Assembly (NCBI GenBank): GCA_951213105.1
Contig: OX578152.1
Span: 72,300,680-72,364,679 of the forward strand
Reading direction: 5' to 3'
Source: Amaurobius ferox
Taxonomy: Eukaryota > Arthropoda > Arachnida > Araneae > Amaurobiidae
Length of the DNA stretch: 64,000 nt
Shown here: positions 51,057 through 62,399 of the stretch, one piece after another
How the letters are laid out: every line of letters starts with the position of its first letter
How positions within the stretch are numbered: position 1 is the first letter of the stretch
Position numbers and translations under genes: made by a program
Notes under the pieces: model-generated
Told to the model about the DNA's origin: nothing
Databases searched by the model: none
What the model saw: only the letters and a program-made list of their open reading frames with translations

Positions 51057-53268
51057 ATTTAAATTGCTGCAAGCCTGTTTTCAGAATTGCAATTTTCTTG
51101 AAGAACGACTTATGAAGCAATCAATACGCACACCTTAAACAAAGATATATATTTTATTTAGTTAACTTTCAAAATATTTCGGTAGCTATAAAATAAAGCA
51201 TTTTATGTCATATTAACTATTTGAAAACATACTATTGGAAAACAAGAACATAGAAATGACCTTTATGATATCCAAATCTCGCTGAAAAGCAGTAGAATTT
51301 TTGCAGTTATCGATTAGAAAAATCATATTAAATGCTACATAATTCGATTGATTATTTCGTGAGATATTGGACTCTCTAGTTAAAAGTAAAATTTCCAGTA
51401 TTTTGCGAACTACTAAAGCTACCTATTAAACAACAGTGTTCACGTATTTCTAGTTAATGTATTTACAAACGATTCGCTCATTTGATTATAGTAAACGTAT
51501 TAAATATTTTACCATTTCCTCGATAACAGATTAAAATGTGCAATATGTGGAGTATGGTAAATGTTATTGGTCTATATATTATGTTATTGGTTTTTCATTA
51601 ATTTAAAAAAAATATACTTATTAAATTGAAGTTCCCCAATTATAAAGTAGAAGTAATCTATTTTGACTTTCCTTATATACAATAATGTGTAAGGAAAGTA
51701 TTGTGACAGGGTCGAAAATTCGAATTCGAGTTTTCGACGGGAGAGCACGTTTCAAGCATCCCTGATCACGAATCGAACATTTTGAAGGGGGATGTCTCTG
51801 TGTGTGTGTGAAATTATGTGTGTGCGTGTGTCAGTGAGTCTGTGGAGACGACATCTCACGAAAGAATAGAGCGATTCGAATGAAATTTGGTACAAAAATT
51901 ACAATCCGTGAATACTGGAAGCCTATTGTTTTTAAACAAAATCAAATGTTCAGAACCCCCCCCTAAATTTTCGAGTGAAATTTTGAAAAAGTCATCAAAA
52001 TATCAAAACCTTTATTAAAGTTACGCAAATAAACATTTCTTATATAATTTTCCCTTAGAAAACGATTTACATAAATTTTAGAACGTTAGCATGAAATTGC
52101 ACATTTTTCAAATAAATGTATCAATAAATCTCATTAAAAATATTAACTGTTGAAAAATATGTTTACTTTTCATGTGTAATATCATGCCATAAATTTGGTG
52201 ACATCTTTTTCGTGGATCTAACTCGTTCCATTCATGAGAAAAAATACTTTGAGTAATACTTTTGCATTTGAACGCCAATAGTCATTATCTGCCATGAGAA
52301 TAACTTATTTCTCCGTCCGTAACGCTTGGCGAGATTTTGCCGACGAATTTGGCGGAATATCTCCAAATTGGCGACTTTTTTAAATGTTGCCAAATTAACG
52401 AAAATCTCACCAAATGGGAAAATGCCTAATTGTCGAAAATTCAATATCTTGAAAAGAATATAAGTATCTACTATAAGAATAACCTATTTTTTTTCTGTAA
52501 AAGTAGTAAATTCATTGCAATATATAAGGAAAGTCATGGGCTGGCCACATCAGATTTTTTCCTAGTTGTAGACAGGGTATACAATATATAGTTAGAAAAG
52601 TATCTTGAACGGTTCAATAAAATTGAGGAGATAGGAATATTCTATATTAATTTAGTTATAATTTTTATTGGACTGATCTTTTTTTTATTTAAAATTAGCA
52701 GTATAAATAAATATTATTTACCTCAATACGAATCTTCCACCGTAAAAAATACATACAATGCAACAGGACTTATCTGACCATAGCGTTATCTGAGTTATTT
52801 CATTAAAGGATACTGATGTTTGTCCGTTATGAATTTCTAACTATTACCTTTTTCTTCACTATTTTACATTTATTAACAGAAAGAAAGTTTAAACATACTC
52901 CTTAAATTATTAGAATGTGAGATATGAATAGATTTTCCAATATTAATGAATTTTGTAAGATAAAATTTACTCGATATTGCTAATTACCAAAAATTCCACC
53001 CCCCCCACCCCTACCTGCCACACATATAACTACCGTAAACCCTAGGGTTGGTCGTGTGGTTTGGGTCTTCAACCCCCCCCCCCCTGCTTAATAACTGGGG
53101 TACTCGGGTGCTCATTGGGAATTTGACTATACTTTTTTGCATAACAACAGTGAGACAACAACATCATGTGTATGCCACCAGTTCATTTTCCGGAAATGTT
53201 TCCAATTTTTCTCATAGAAAATACACAGGGGTACCAAGATACCCGAACATTAGTTAAAGGTATAAAAT
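51057..53268 (-). mobile_element. Degraded LINE, copy B (interrupted by a HINE-like element)
   Basis: Sequence shared with copies A and C: 51057-51665 and 52555-53268, for example the GAAAAGCAGTAGAATTTTTG block near 51290. Truncated at both ends relative to C. The HINE-like insertion is younger. Confidence 0.6.
51666..52554 (-). mobile_element. HINE-like element family 1, copy 7
   Basis: Reverse copy inserted in LINE copy B, with terminal hairpin at 51666-51701, short (TG)n at 51797-51830, and start signal (CCACATCAGA) at 52546-52554. It shows the family was mobile after the LINE had decayed. Confidence 0.8.
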
Positions 53269-53773
53269 GCTTGATGCAGGAAAATAAAACTATAATTTTA
53301 ACAAACATTTTTAACAAATACAATAATAATTTTTTTGTGAATAATGAGGATTTAATAATAGATATATTAGTAATTATCATGTAATCAGTAACAATAATAT
53401 ACTTATTGATTTTCAGCATTATCTAGTTATAAGATAATCGGTATTGTTCTTCTTTCATCAACTAAATATTTGTGAATCTACAAGGAAAATTCTGTGTTGG
53501 GCATATGCTTATTTTTACGAAACTATAAATTTTAAGTAGAAGGGCACTAGAAATATCCCTCCCCAGGCATCAAATTCACGGCCCTGAGTACTAGCATTTT
53601 TAAATGTTATAAATATGCATAAATTTGTATAGTTTGAAATATTATAAATACAAATGCTTCATATATTTTTCATATTTATATTATAACATGCGATTTACGT
53701 ACATTTCATATTCATTTTAGCTAAAATATTGTTACAGTACGCTCCTGATTATGAAGAATCACATTAACTGGTA
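53269..53773. other. No assignable gene
   Basis: AT-rich with short open frames only. Confidence 0.35.
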
Positions 53774-53938
53774 TTAATTTAATCCTTTGGAATTAAATCT
53801 TTCAATCAAATGCTGACACATATTTGTCCAGCTACTTTTCTTTTTATTTCTATCTTCGTAGTCATCACAGATCGTGTTCCACAATTCAGGGCGCGCCGAA
53901 ACATATAGAATATGTCGTTCAGTATCTACAACCTCGTA
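53774..53938 (-). CDS. Possible MADF-domain exon or fragment
   Basis: 54 codons and TAA on the minus strand. The reading TERHILYVSARPELWNTICD then DYEDRNKKKSSWTNMCQHLI and ERF matches the core pattern of MADF (Myb/SANT-like DNA-binding) domains: (L/I)..V..RP.LW, D.Y.DRN.KK.AW, and C..L. MADF proteins are DNA-binding transcription factors or PIF/Harbinger-associated proteins. A stop lies directly upstream, but the preceding GCTAATTAATAG could be a branch point and splice acceptor, so this may be a terminal exon. The other exons were not found; it could equally be a transposon remnant. Confidence 0.4.
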   Translation of the reverse strand, partial: YEVVDTERHILYVSARPELWNTICDDYEDRNKKKSSWTNMCQHLIERFNSKGLN

Positions 53939-54191
53939 CTATTAATTAGCAAGATTCACAAAGTGCACTCTTCCGTCGAGATAACCGATGTGTGTGACAT
54001 CGATACTATTCAGCAATGCAATTGCGGCCGTCGCCCAAACACTCCGATCTGAAAACGCTGCCTGCTGAAAAAAATTCCGATCCGAGGACGAAGAGTCAGT
54101 TAGCTCCGGACGCTTTCATGTGACGAGCTCCGGACATTATTTTGCTCCCAGCACAGTTTCTCCGAAACGGACGGGGGGACTACGCTCGTGT

Positions 54192-54248
54192 CGTTGTTGT
54201 TGAGACCCAGACCGTCCGACCTACCAGAAAGGAGTAAATTAACCGTTT
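54192..54248 (-). mobile_element. 5'-truncated 5S-SINE stub with TSD
   Basis: Only the last 57 bp of the SINE 3' end remain (GTTGTTGTTGAGACCCAG onward to AACCGTTT). Direct repeats of GACTACGC(T/C)CGTGT at 54178-54191 and 54249-54262 show it is an authentic truncated insertion rather than a decayed full copy. Confidence 0.9.
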
Positions 54249-54262
54249 GACTACGCCCGTGT

Positions 54263-55637
54263 GTTATATCTTTAAAGAACCGGTTTAAGGAGGGGGGAGC
54301 CAAAATATCGTTCTAAAGTTCGTTTAACACGGTTTTGGCCAAAATCCCTATCAAAGGGTGGCCCATAGAGCCATAATCAACTTGTAAAAATATTTCATAA
54401 TGGAAATCAAAATAATTGATCTTTGCAACAATGTCCAGTGCAGAAACGATTACTACGATGGACGAAATGGATAAAATAAATATTGCACCGTACCATTTCG
54501 GTAATAATACTAGTGACGGTATAGACGGGGGGATGTTTTGGGTAAGGGATAGAGCGTCAAAATTGTGGAGAGTACAATTAGGGATGAACTCGGTATTAAA
54601 ATGATAATTAATATAATCTCAGTTAGGATTAACAGAAAAAGAATGGGTATCAAGGAACAACATAAGAAAAGAGGTCAAAGCTCTTTCCAATAAATAGGTA
54701 GGGCTATTGCATTTAGAAACGATAAGGTGCATGGGATGGTTAGTTCTATAAAGTTTAATTTGAAAAAAAAAATTGAGGTAATAGATAAGAAGCATGGAAG
54801 ACAGCAGACCATGTATTTAATTATTTTTCCACATTTCATGGAATTTTTCAGCAAGAAAAATCGTATCATCCTAGTGTTAAATCAAGTTTGGTACAAGTAT
54901 AAAAATAGACCTAGTCCTTTACAAATAGCTCGGAAAAACTAAAAGTGAAATAAAAAATAGAAATAAATGCCGTTATACAAAAAGCATAGAATACACTATA
55001 ACACGGTTGGTTTTAAATTTTCGCGGAACAGGCATGTGTAATGTATAGGCATCCACACCTTGTAACCAAGTCTGGATATCCTGCTTGGACACTTTTCCTT
55101 TAAGAGCACGGTATATGCTATCTACTCCACGGAAACTTGCGGGGTGCTTTTGGTTTGATAGGCTACATCCATCATTCCAACATGCAAATATTCACAGATT
55201 CGTTTAAATTTAGAATAAAATTTTTTGGTATATTTAAATCAATCAAAATTTCCGTTGTAATGTATACTATTAAAAGAGTAGTCAGCTAGACACACGTCAC
55301 GATAACCTCCTCTCTCGAAGACATCACTCCGAATAAACTAATCTCCCCTCTTGCTCCTCTTAAGTACAGATTTAAAAATAACTCCAAATCTTAAATGCGC
55401 TCTCTGAGACGCTGGCTGTCAATTTCCCAGAATTCCTTGTGATCTTCATCTTTTGGTATCTCTATAATGCGTACCTCCTCACAAAATCTAACTCGACTGA
55501 CTGATCACTTTAAATTTTAAGACTAAAATAAATGCGGGATTCGTAATACTACTCACTTAAATGTTTCGCGGATCGTTGATAAACGGCCTGTGGGCATCCC
55601 CATCCTCATTGGGCATACACGCCCCTACAAATACATG
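54263..55637. other. No assignable gene
   Basis: Short open frames at 54416-54604 and 54675-54942 have no recognisable domain. Composition is mixed, with a slightly GC-richer stretch at 55010-55150 that I cannot interpret. Confidence 0.35.
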
Positions 55638-56030
55638 CAATTCCCGAAATTCAGCTTTTTCAAAAACACGCATTTTTGGCCATTTTTTTGCAAAAACACA
55701 CATATTTTGTGAAAAATTTGCAAAAGTGTGAAAACCCATGTTAATTCCCATAGAGAATTTCTGCATTTTTAAAAAATTCGACCAATTCCGCATATTCAAA
55801 AAACACATTTTTGGCCGTTTTCTTTTTGCAAAAACCGCACATTTTTGGTAAAAAATTTGCAAAAGTGTGAAAACTCATGTTATTTCCCATAGAGAAATTC
55901 TACAATTCCCGAAATTCAACTTATTCAGAAAACGCACATTTTTGGTTGTTCTTTATAGTTTTAACACATTTTTTGTAAAATTTTGTAAGTTCGAAAACTT
56001 ATATTTGTGTTTTAAGAAATTCTGTAGTAT
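55638..56030 (+). repeat. ~132-bp tandem repeat
   Basis: Three units: CGCATTTTTGGCC at 55671, ACATTTTTGGCC at 55806, GCACATTTTTGG at 55937, each followed by TTTGCAAAA, then CAAAAGTGTGAAAAC(C/T)CATG and TTCCCATAGAGAA. The spacing is 131-135 bp. Confidence 0.85.
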
Positions 56031-56477
56031 CATCTTGGATGCTATCTCCCTTCATCACGATGGCGCTGGATTCTCACAGTTAACTTCGCAGCTAAGTATT
56101 CATTGCCGCCACAGTTATATTTACAGTTCGGTTTCCGCTGAATAAGTTTTCGTAACCCTCTTTAAAATAACTAAGTTACCTTGGTGGTAAGATAGTGTAA
56201 TAAACATTAAAAAATCCCTTGGCATGCCCTTGGCACAAAGATAATCAGTACTTAACCACTTATTTTTATTTACTTAGAAAAAATTCTATGTTCCATCCTT
56301 TAAGTTTTCCACCACGATGTGGTGCTGCGTATCCCTCAGAAATCTTAATGTTACCGTATCTTCTGCCCCAGAACTCTTAACCATACCAACCTGAATGCTA
56401 AACACATTCCCCAGCATCAACTTTCAATATTAGAAAAAGTCTCATTAAGGGAGAAAATTGCTAAATATAGTCCTAAT

Positions 56478-56870
56478 GAGTACTGCTTTCCGCCACTAGG
56501 GGACTCTGATGGTTCTGCACAGCCACTGTTGCAGAACTCCAGGTGTTGCCACCCCCAAAAGTTTCTATCCCCCAGGTGTTGCTATGGCAAACCAAACACA
56601 AATATTTCTAAGTTTCACCCTGAGTAGTTCCGCTTTCCACCGCTAGGGGCGCAGATGGTTATGCACAGCCATTGTTGCAGAACTCCAGGTGTTGCCACCC
56701 CCAAAAAGTTTCTATCTCCTAGGTGTTGCTATGGCAATTCAAACAAAAAATATGTCTAAGTTCCATCCTGAATAGTTCCGCTTCCCACCGCTAGGGGGTG
56801 CTGATGGTTCTGCACAGTCACTGCATCAGAACCCCAGGTGTTGCCATCCCCCAAAAATTTTCTTTCCCCC
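56478..56870 (+). repeat. ~148-bp tandem repeat
   Basis: Three units starting near 56484, 56632 and 56780. Each holds a (G/T)CTTTCC(G/A)CC(G/A)CTAGGGG phrase, then TGATGGTT(C/A)TGCACAG, GCAGAACTCCAGGTGTTGCC and (in the first two) GGTGTTGCTATGGCAA. Partial relatives continue to about 57080 (GCACAGC, CAGCCACTGTTACAGAACC). Confidence 0.85.
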
Positions 56871-57257
56871 ACTCAAAAACTCATTACGCTCCCCAAAGAC
56901 AATACCCTCGTACAAAACTACAATATCGTTGCCACCCCCAAAAAAATTTCTAACACTCAAAACACCCTCAATTTTTTATTTCCTCCTTTTACCCCCCTCG
57001 TTCAGGATTACAGAATCCAAGATGGTGGCCATTGCACAGCTTTGCACAGCATGGCGCAGCCACTGTTACAGAACCGATCGTTTTCTTCTACTTACATTTC
57101 TCGTGATTACTTCCATTTTGAATTCATTAAAATGTATTTTATATTTTTTGTGTATATTTCTTGGATAATCGTCTGTTCATTTACTAATTTTATATTTATT
57201 TTATGCAAATCTGCTATGTTACTGGTCTATATATGAACGATCCTATTTACTTTCCAT

Positions 57258-57311
57258 GTAGCCACTGATGAAGAGCGTATTAACGTTCGAAAGCGTTCCG
57301 GCATTCTCTAC
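57258..57311 (+). other. Hammerhead-like sequence motif
   Basis: CTGATGA at 57264-57270 and GAAA at 57288-57291 flank a 6-bp stem GAGCGT/ACGTTC (57272-57287) with loop ATTA. GTAG before (57258-57261) can pair with CTAC after (57308-57311). An A between CTGATGA and the stem, and the lack of a clean stem III, depart from the consensus. About 60 bases upstream of an AATAAA signal (57337) with a retroposon-like tail. Confidence 0.3.
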
Positions 57312-57359
57312 TTTGTACGTCTTATAAGAAGCTTTAATAAAAGACCTTCTGTCTAAAGT

Positions 57360-58175
57360 TGTGTCCTTAATCTTATTTGGTTGAAATCAGACTTGATACC
57401 AACTTATTTATTTAAATAAATAATAACTTTTCTTAATTTATATTTTATTACTCCACTGATATCCCTGTAAAATTGATTAGGTGTTTTACGTTTTCTTTTT
57501 TAATATCTTAATTGCCCAACTGACTTGCGTGCATTTTCCACGGCAAGGATCATGAATGTCTTGAACTGGATATGTGTGTCGTAAAGGATTGAGGTTTTTG
57601 ACTTGTGGGCTTTTCCCCAATTGTTATTTCAGAAGTTATCAAAGAATACAGGACGATTTCGGATGAGGACCAAGCTGTTGTATTATGACTGGGTGTCGTT
57701 ATTCTGAAGATATTCTTTTCCGACCATGCTTATAATTACTCAATATTTAAAAGGTGAGTAGCATAATCTGGGTTCTAATAATAATAATAAGCGTATAAAG
57801 TTCCAAGTCTACACTTTTCCAGTTTGGGATATTTTAGAAATCATTTAAGAAAACATAAACCGGATTTGATATAAATGAATATCATTTGTAGCTGAGGTGA
57901 GGCTTGCAGAAATCGCAGTGTTACAAAAGATATAAACACTTTGAAAGCTTATATCTTCGATTCTAAGCGATAAAAAGTAATCAATTTTGTCGGAAATATG
58001 ATTCTATTTATGAATATACAGAAATAATTCCATTATATTATATTTTTTTTGACAAACTAAAATGTGCTTGTCTGAGCGAGTTTATGACTTACTTTGTTTA
58101 ACCTCAGTCGAACTTATATATATATATATACTAAAAAGGAGTAATAATAAAAATAATTTATTCAAGTAATTATAC
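57360..58175. other. No assignable gene
   Basis: AT-rich; short (TA)n at 58111-58130. No coding signal. Confidence 0.35.
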
Positions 58176-58178
58176 TAT

Positions 58179-58269
<91 letters not shown>

Positions 58270-58274
58270 ATATT
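58176..58274. repeat. (TA)n array
   Basis: About 45 TA units with two small interruptions; borders LINE copy C at 58275. Confidence 0.95.
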
Positions 58275-60239
58275 CAGGGAGTGCTCGTTCCTGGTATAAT
58301 TGGCTTCACTATTTCAACTTTGCTCTGCGTATGTGATGGCATGGGAATTAAGAACGCGCGTATTTTGTTCTCTGGCTCTCAAGAGGTACCGAACTTTTCC
58401 ACCGACTGCTAAATTTCTTTTGACGTCACTGAATTCTATGTGCAGAACTCAATTTAAAATTCTTGCGTAGATTGTTTACGCTTAGGTATTGCCACTTCAA
58501 AATAAACAAACAGTTTTTAACTGTAATAATGCGAAAATATTTTGTGTTTTGTAAATTCTTCTCAAAGTTTATTCTAAACCGTGACATCACGAAGCTTAAT
58601 TCCCATGTTGCCAGGCTGAAATAAAAAACCTTGGTATCACTGCTAATTTAAATTGCTGCAGACTTCTTAGTAGGATTGCAGCTTTCATGACGCGATATTC
58701 GTGACTAGTAATTACACTTAATTTGAGCAAAGTTCTATTTTATATTTAGTACACTTTCAAAATATTTAGGTAGATAAAAAAAATAACGCATTTTACGCCA
58801 TGTTAATTATTTGAAAACACACTATTGGAAAACAAGAACACAGAAGTGACCTTTATGATATCTAAATCTCGCTGAAAAGCAGTAGAATTTTTGTAGTTAT
58901 CGATTAGAAAAAGCACATCAAATGTTACATAATTCGATTGATTATTTTTTGAAATATCAGGCTCTCTGGGTAATGAAAAATTTCCAATATTTTGAGAACG
59001 ACTACAGCTCTTTATTAAACAATGGTGTCTGAACATTTCTAGCAAATTTTTTTTACAACTCATTCGCTTATTTGATTATAGTAAACGTATTAAATACTTT
59101 ATCATCTTCTCGAATTTGGATTAAAATGGGCAATATCTGGAGTATGACAAGTATTATCGCTCTATAGATGATTTCATTCACTTCAAATAATATTTTACTT
59201 TTTAAATTAAAATTCCTCAATTATAAGCAGAAATTAAAGAATTAATGTAAAAGTAGAGTTCCCCAATTATAAGTACTATTTTTTCTCAAATTGTAAAACA
59301 GGGTATAAAATATGTGGTGAGACAAATAAATTGAAAGGTTATATAAATTTGAATACGTAAGAATTTTATTTATTGTTTTAGTTCTAACTTCCATTGACCT
59401 GACAAATTTTTTCTTTAGAATTAGTAGTTTCAATAAATAATATTTACCTCAGTACCATAGAAATACATTTATCTTTCACTATAGAAATGCATAGGATGTG
59501 GTTATCTGACCCCAGCGCTATCTGAGTTATTGTATTAAAGGATACTGATGTTTATTCAACATGAAGTTTTAACTAATTTCTTTTACTTCCGTGGTACATT
59601 TTACTACCAGAAAATAAAGTTTAATCTCGCTCTTTAAAATTTTAGAACACAATATTCAATTGACTTTTCAATAACAATGGGTTTATGGGAAATCAAAATT
59701 TATTCTATGTTATCAATGGCTAAACAATTCCTATTGGTTCGATGAATAGGGTGTACATTGGAAATTTTGTTATCCTCCTTCGCAACAATAATGTGACAAC
59801 AACGTCATCAGTTCGCTTTCGGAAAAAATTTCCAATTTTTCTCATAGAAAATACACAAAGGTACCCGGTCATTAGTTAAAAGTATAAAATGCCACTTTCT
59901 TGGGTATATTAAATAACTTGCTGCATTTGCTACATCACCTGCTAATCACTTTCGGCCACCAAGGAACTAACTTTAAGGAGTCAGCTTTAGTAGCTTTGTA
60001 GTTCTGCTAGTATGGCAGGAAAATGACCTGTTGCAACTGGTCAAGAGACAAATCCAAGTCAGCTATCGCAGATAACTTATCAAATTGACCCGCAGTCTTG
60101 GTACAGAGGTCTTCTTTGTAGGAACCACAAATTGTTTACTTTGGATTCCTACTTTTGTTTTATAGTTTTGAGAGGCCTTTAACAGAAATCATAATTAGAC
60201 GATGATAAGATAAAGTTATATCATCCGATACATTCCAAT

Positions 60240-60848
60240 TAATTATATAGTTATACACAGTATTACGACATATCGTTGAACCAATAACCTCACTTCTGTT
60301 TTCAGTACAAAAGTGGGTTTATTGTTTCTATAAAGAAAAAATAAATTATAATGTAAAATACATTCCAAAAGTTCATCAAATCGTAAGTTGCAGTCGCTAC
60401 TACCCCACACAGTGTGGTGCGCATTTCCATCACAACCTATGATGAACTCCTTGTCCATAGTGAAATGCTCAATAAAGTCATTTGCCACCTTTGTGAGCGA
60501 ATATTTTTCTTCGTAAGGAAGGTAAGCTGATATAAAAATAAATTCATCCTTACGTCCATTAGTATCATAATTGACCCTAACATCAACAATATCACTGTTC
60601 ACATAGTTCGTCATGTCTATGGCACTAAACTTATTGCTAAGAGCAATACAGGTTCTTGGTCTTGTATAATATGCATCAGTGAAGAAATTCTAGCTCTTGA
60701 TCACTAGACCGAAGATCCTACTGTTTCGGATCCAGGGTTCATGAATTAAAGCAATATCAATCTCACCACTAGTCATTTTCATGTCATGAATAGCGTAAAT
60801 AGAACGACTATGATGTAGGTTAATATGCACAACATTGATACTGTCCAT
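60240..60848 (-). pseudogene. LINE ORF2 endonuclease domain
   Basis: Begins MDSINVVHINLHHSRS, followed by EIDIALIHEPWIR (the catalytic Glu is present). After a stop at 60690-60692, RPRTCIALSNKFSAID continues in the same frame. EFIFISAYLPYEEK and FIIGCDGNAHHTVWGSSDCN follow (metal-binding and catalytic positions of the APE fold), then LHYNLFFLYRNNKPTFVLKT. A frameshift near 60300 shifts the DLTLC-like end (VYNYIINWNVSD, SDH-type motif at about 60200) to another frame. The endonuclease nicks target DNA to prime reverse transcription. One stop and one frameshift inactivate it. Confidence 0.85.
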
Positions 60849-61143
60849 ATAGTAAACACAAGGAAGAAATATTCTCCCCAGTGTCATGAAAATGGTCTGA
60901 GCCCAGCACTTCTCCTTTCTCAAATTCCTGAAAGAGTCTTTCCGTCTCATCCTCAGACATGAGTAAATCAGTTTGCAGTGTGTCTACAGAGCTAGAATCA
61001 ATTTCCAGCCCATCAAGCTCAGGTATGTCAGTATCAACACTGTTGATACTTACCTGAGAGGAGGTTGCTTGATCTTCTGTAAGAAACTCCTTCTCCTTCT
61101 TTCCATGGGGCTTTTCGCAATGCCTCTGCGGCATTTTGCCCAT
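60820..61143 (-). CDS. Possible end of LINE ORF1, acidic
   Basis: A 107-residue open frame, MGKMPQRHCEKPHGKKEKEF, then a Ser/Asp/Glu-rich stretch (residues 25-80), ending LYGQYQCCAY. It overlaps the first codons of ORF2 by 29 bp in another frame, which is the usual arrangement of ORF1 and ORF2 in this group of LINEs. I see no zinc-knuckle motif, so this may be only the C-terminal end or a host-derived fragment. Confidence 0.4.
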   Translation of the reverse strand: MGKMPQRHCEKPHGKKEKEFLTEDQATSSQVSINSVDTDIPELDGLEIDSSSVDTLQTDLLMSEDETERLFQEFEKGEVLGSDHFHDTGENISSLCLLYGQYQCCAY

Positions 61144-62399
61144 TCAGGCATTAGATCTTTACCATTTCACCTTGTTTCTTCACTTTAAGAATTATGTTGG
61201 TCAAGTTAAAGTGCAAGAAAGCAAACAGCATTCAAATCACAATGCAGTTTCTTTCTCCTACGATGACGTCAGTCATGACTGTGTCTGAAGCCGAATCTGG
61301 AAATCTGCATACCTTGTTATCTTTTTCTCCTTTTGAAGGAAATTTAGCATGCTGGGTTCTGAGCCAAACACACGATGTGGAATGTGACGTCAATGGAACA
61401 AAAATTCATGTTCTAGTGAACGCTACAGTTATTTTCACATTTTTCTTTGTCTCTGCCTAGCGCCGGCGCTTTTTGTGTTGCAGGTACCGTTTCAACGTCA
61501 TTTATGGTTTTTCACTGTGAAGATCACATTCCAATTAAAAAACAGGTGTTGCCATTTGAAAATTTCGAAATTGTGTCATTGTAACCCTAACTGTGGGAGC
61601 AAGTGTGGGAACTAATAGAAAATAAAGAACTTAAATTATGATTAACATCATTTATCATTACGTTGTGCGTTGTGTTTGCAATAACCCTCCAATTATTTAA
61701 CCTCTGTGTGAATTCTGTAAAGGAATTATTAATTAATATTTTACCAAAAGTATTACACCAATTCAACATTAACAATAATATTTATTAAAAACATAAAATA
61801 CTTATTAAATTCAAATACATTAACTACTCTGCTTATTAATTAGTTATTAAGGTAGCATGTGAGAGGACATCATGTGCGACCCTTAACCATATACCTAACG
61901 TATTTATTAACCTCTGTCTGGATGATTGAGGAACACATACCTTCAATTTGGGCCTTGTTAGCAGCACGTGGTTAATCACGTATATAGTTACTCGCATCAA
62001 TTCGTATTGTAATGCATTCACTCGTAACTTCAGCGACTACTGCTGACTCAAACACTCCGCTTATTTCATGCTCTCCACAAGTCATTATTACGTATCAGCA
62101 CAAGTCAACTCTGCACAACTGTTCACCAGCATCTTTCTAAGTCATATTGTACAAGTTATCTGTTTCAAGTCATGTTAGTATATTTATCTCATTCTTGGGT
62201 CACAGGCTGTGGCTCTCCTCTTTCTCCGGGGCGTCATTTCCCCCCTTGCTTTCATTTGAAGCATTGAATGTGACGTAATAAGTACTTTCTCCATTGGTTA
62301 ATCCTTTAGCCAATAGAACTATTCCACATTCTCGTACGGGTCAGCTCGGCCCCCCCTTGTCTTGGCGCTCCAAAATTTATGGTTTTCTCACTTTTAGGT
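61144..62399. other. No assignable gene; CCAAT-containing patch
   Basis: Open frames at 61194-61460 and 61836-62021 are short and unknown. Around 62285-62330 there are two opposed CCAAT boxes (ATTGG and CCAAT) with a GC-rich stretch (62340-62375), promoter-like but without a gene I can attach. Confidence 0.3.

Larger units (their letters stand above)
58276..61143 (-). mobile_element. LINE copy C, most complete copy of the family
   Basis: In reverse orientation it runs from a possible ORF1 end (61143-60820), through an endonuclease (60848 to about 60250), to the common repeat shared with copies A and B (60222-58276), and stops beside a (TA)n array. The endonuclease belongs to the APE-like type of Jockey/R1/I-group LINEs. 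The RT region, which should lie at about 59900-58300, is too decayed to see. Confidence 0.65.

Noticed and set aside
62285..62375. Host promoter with opposed CCAAT boxes
   Set aside because: No downstream coding sequence or TATA/Inr context that I can connect; kept only as a note.
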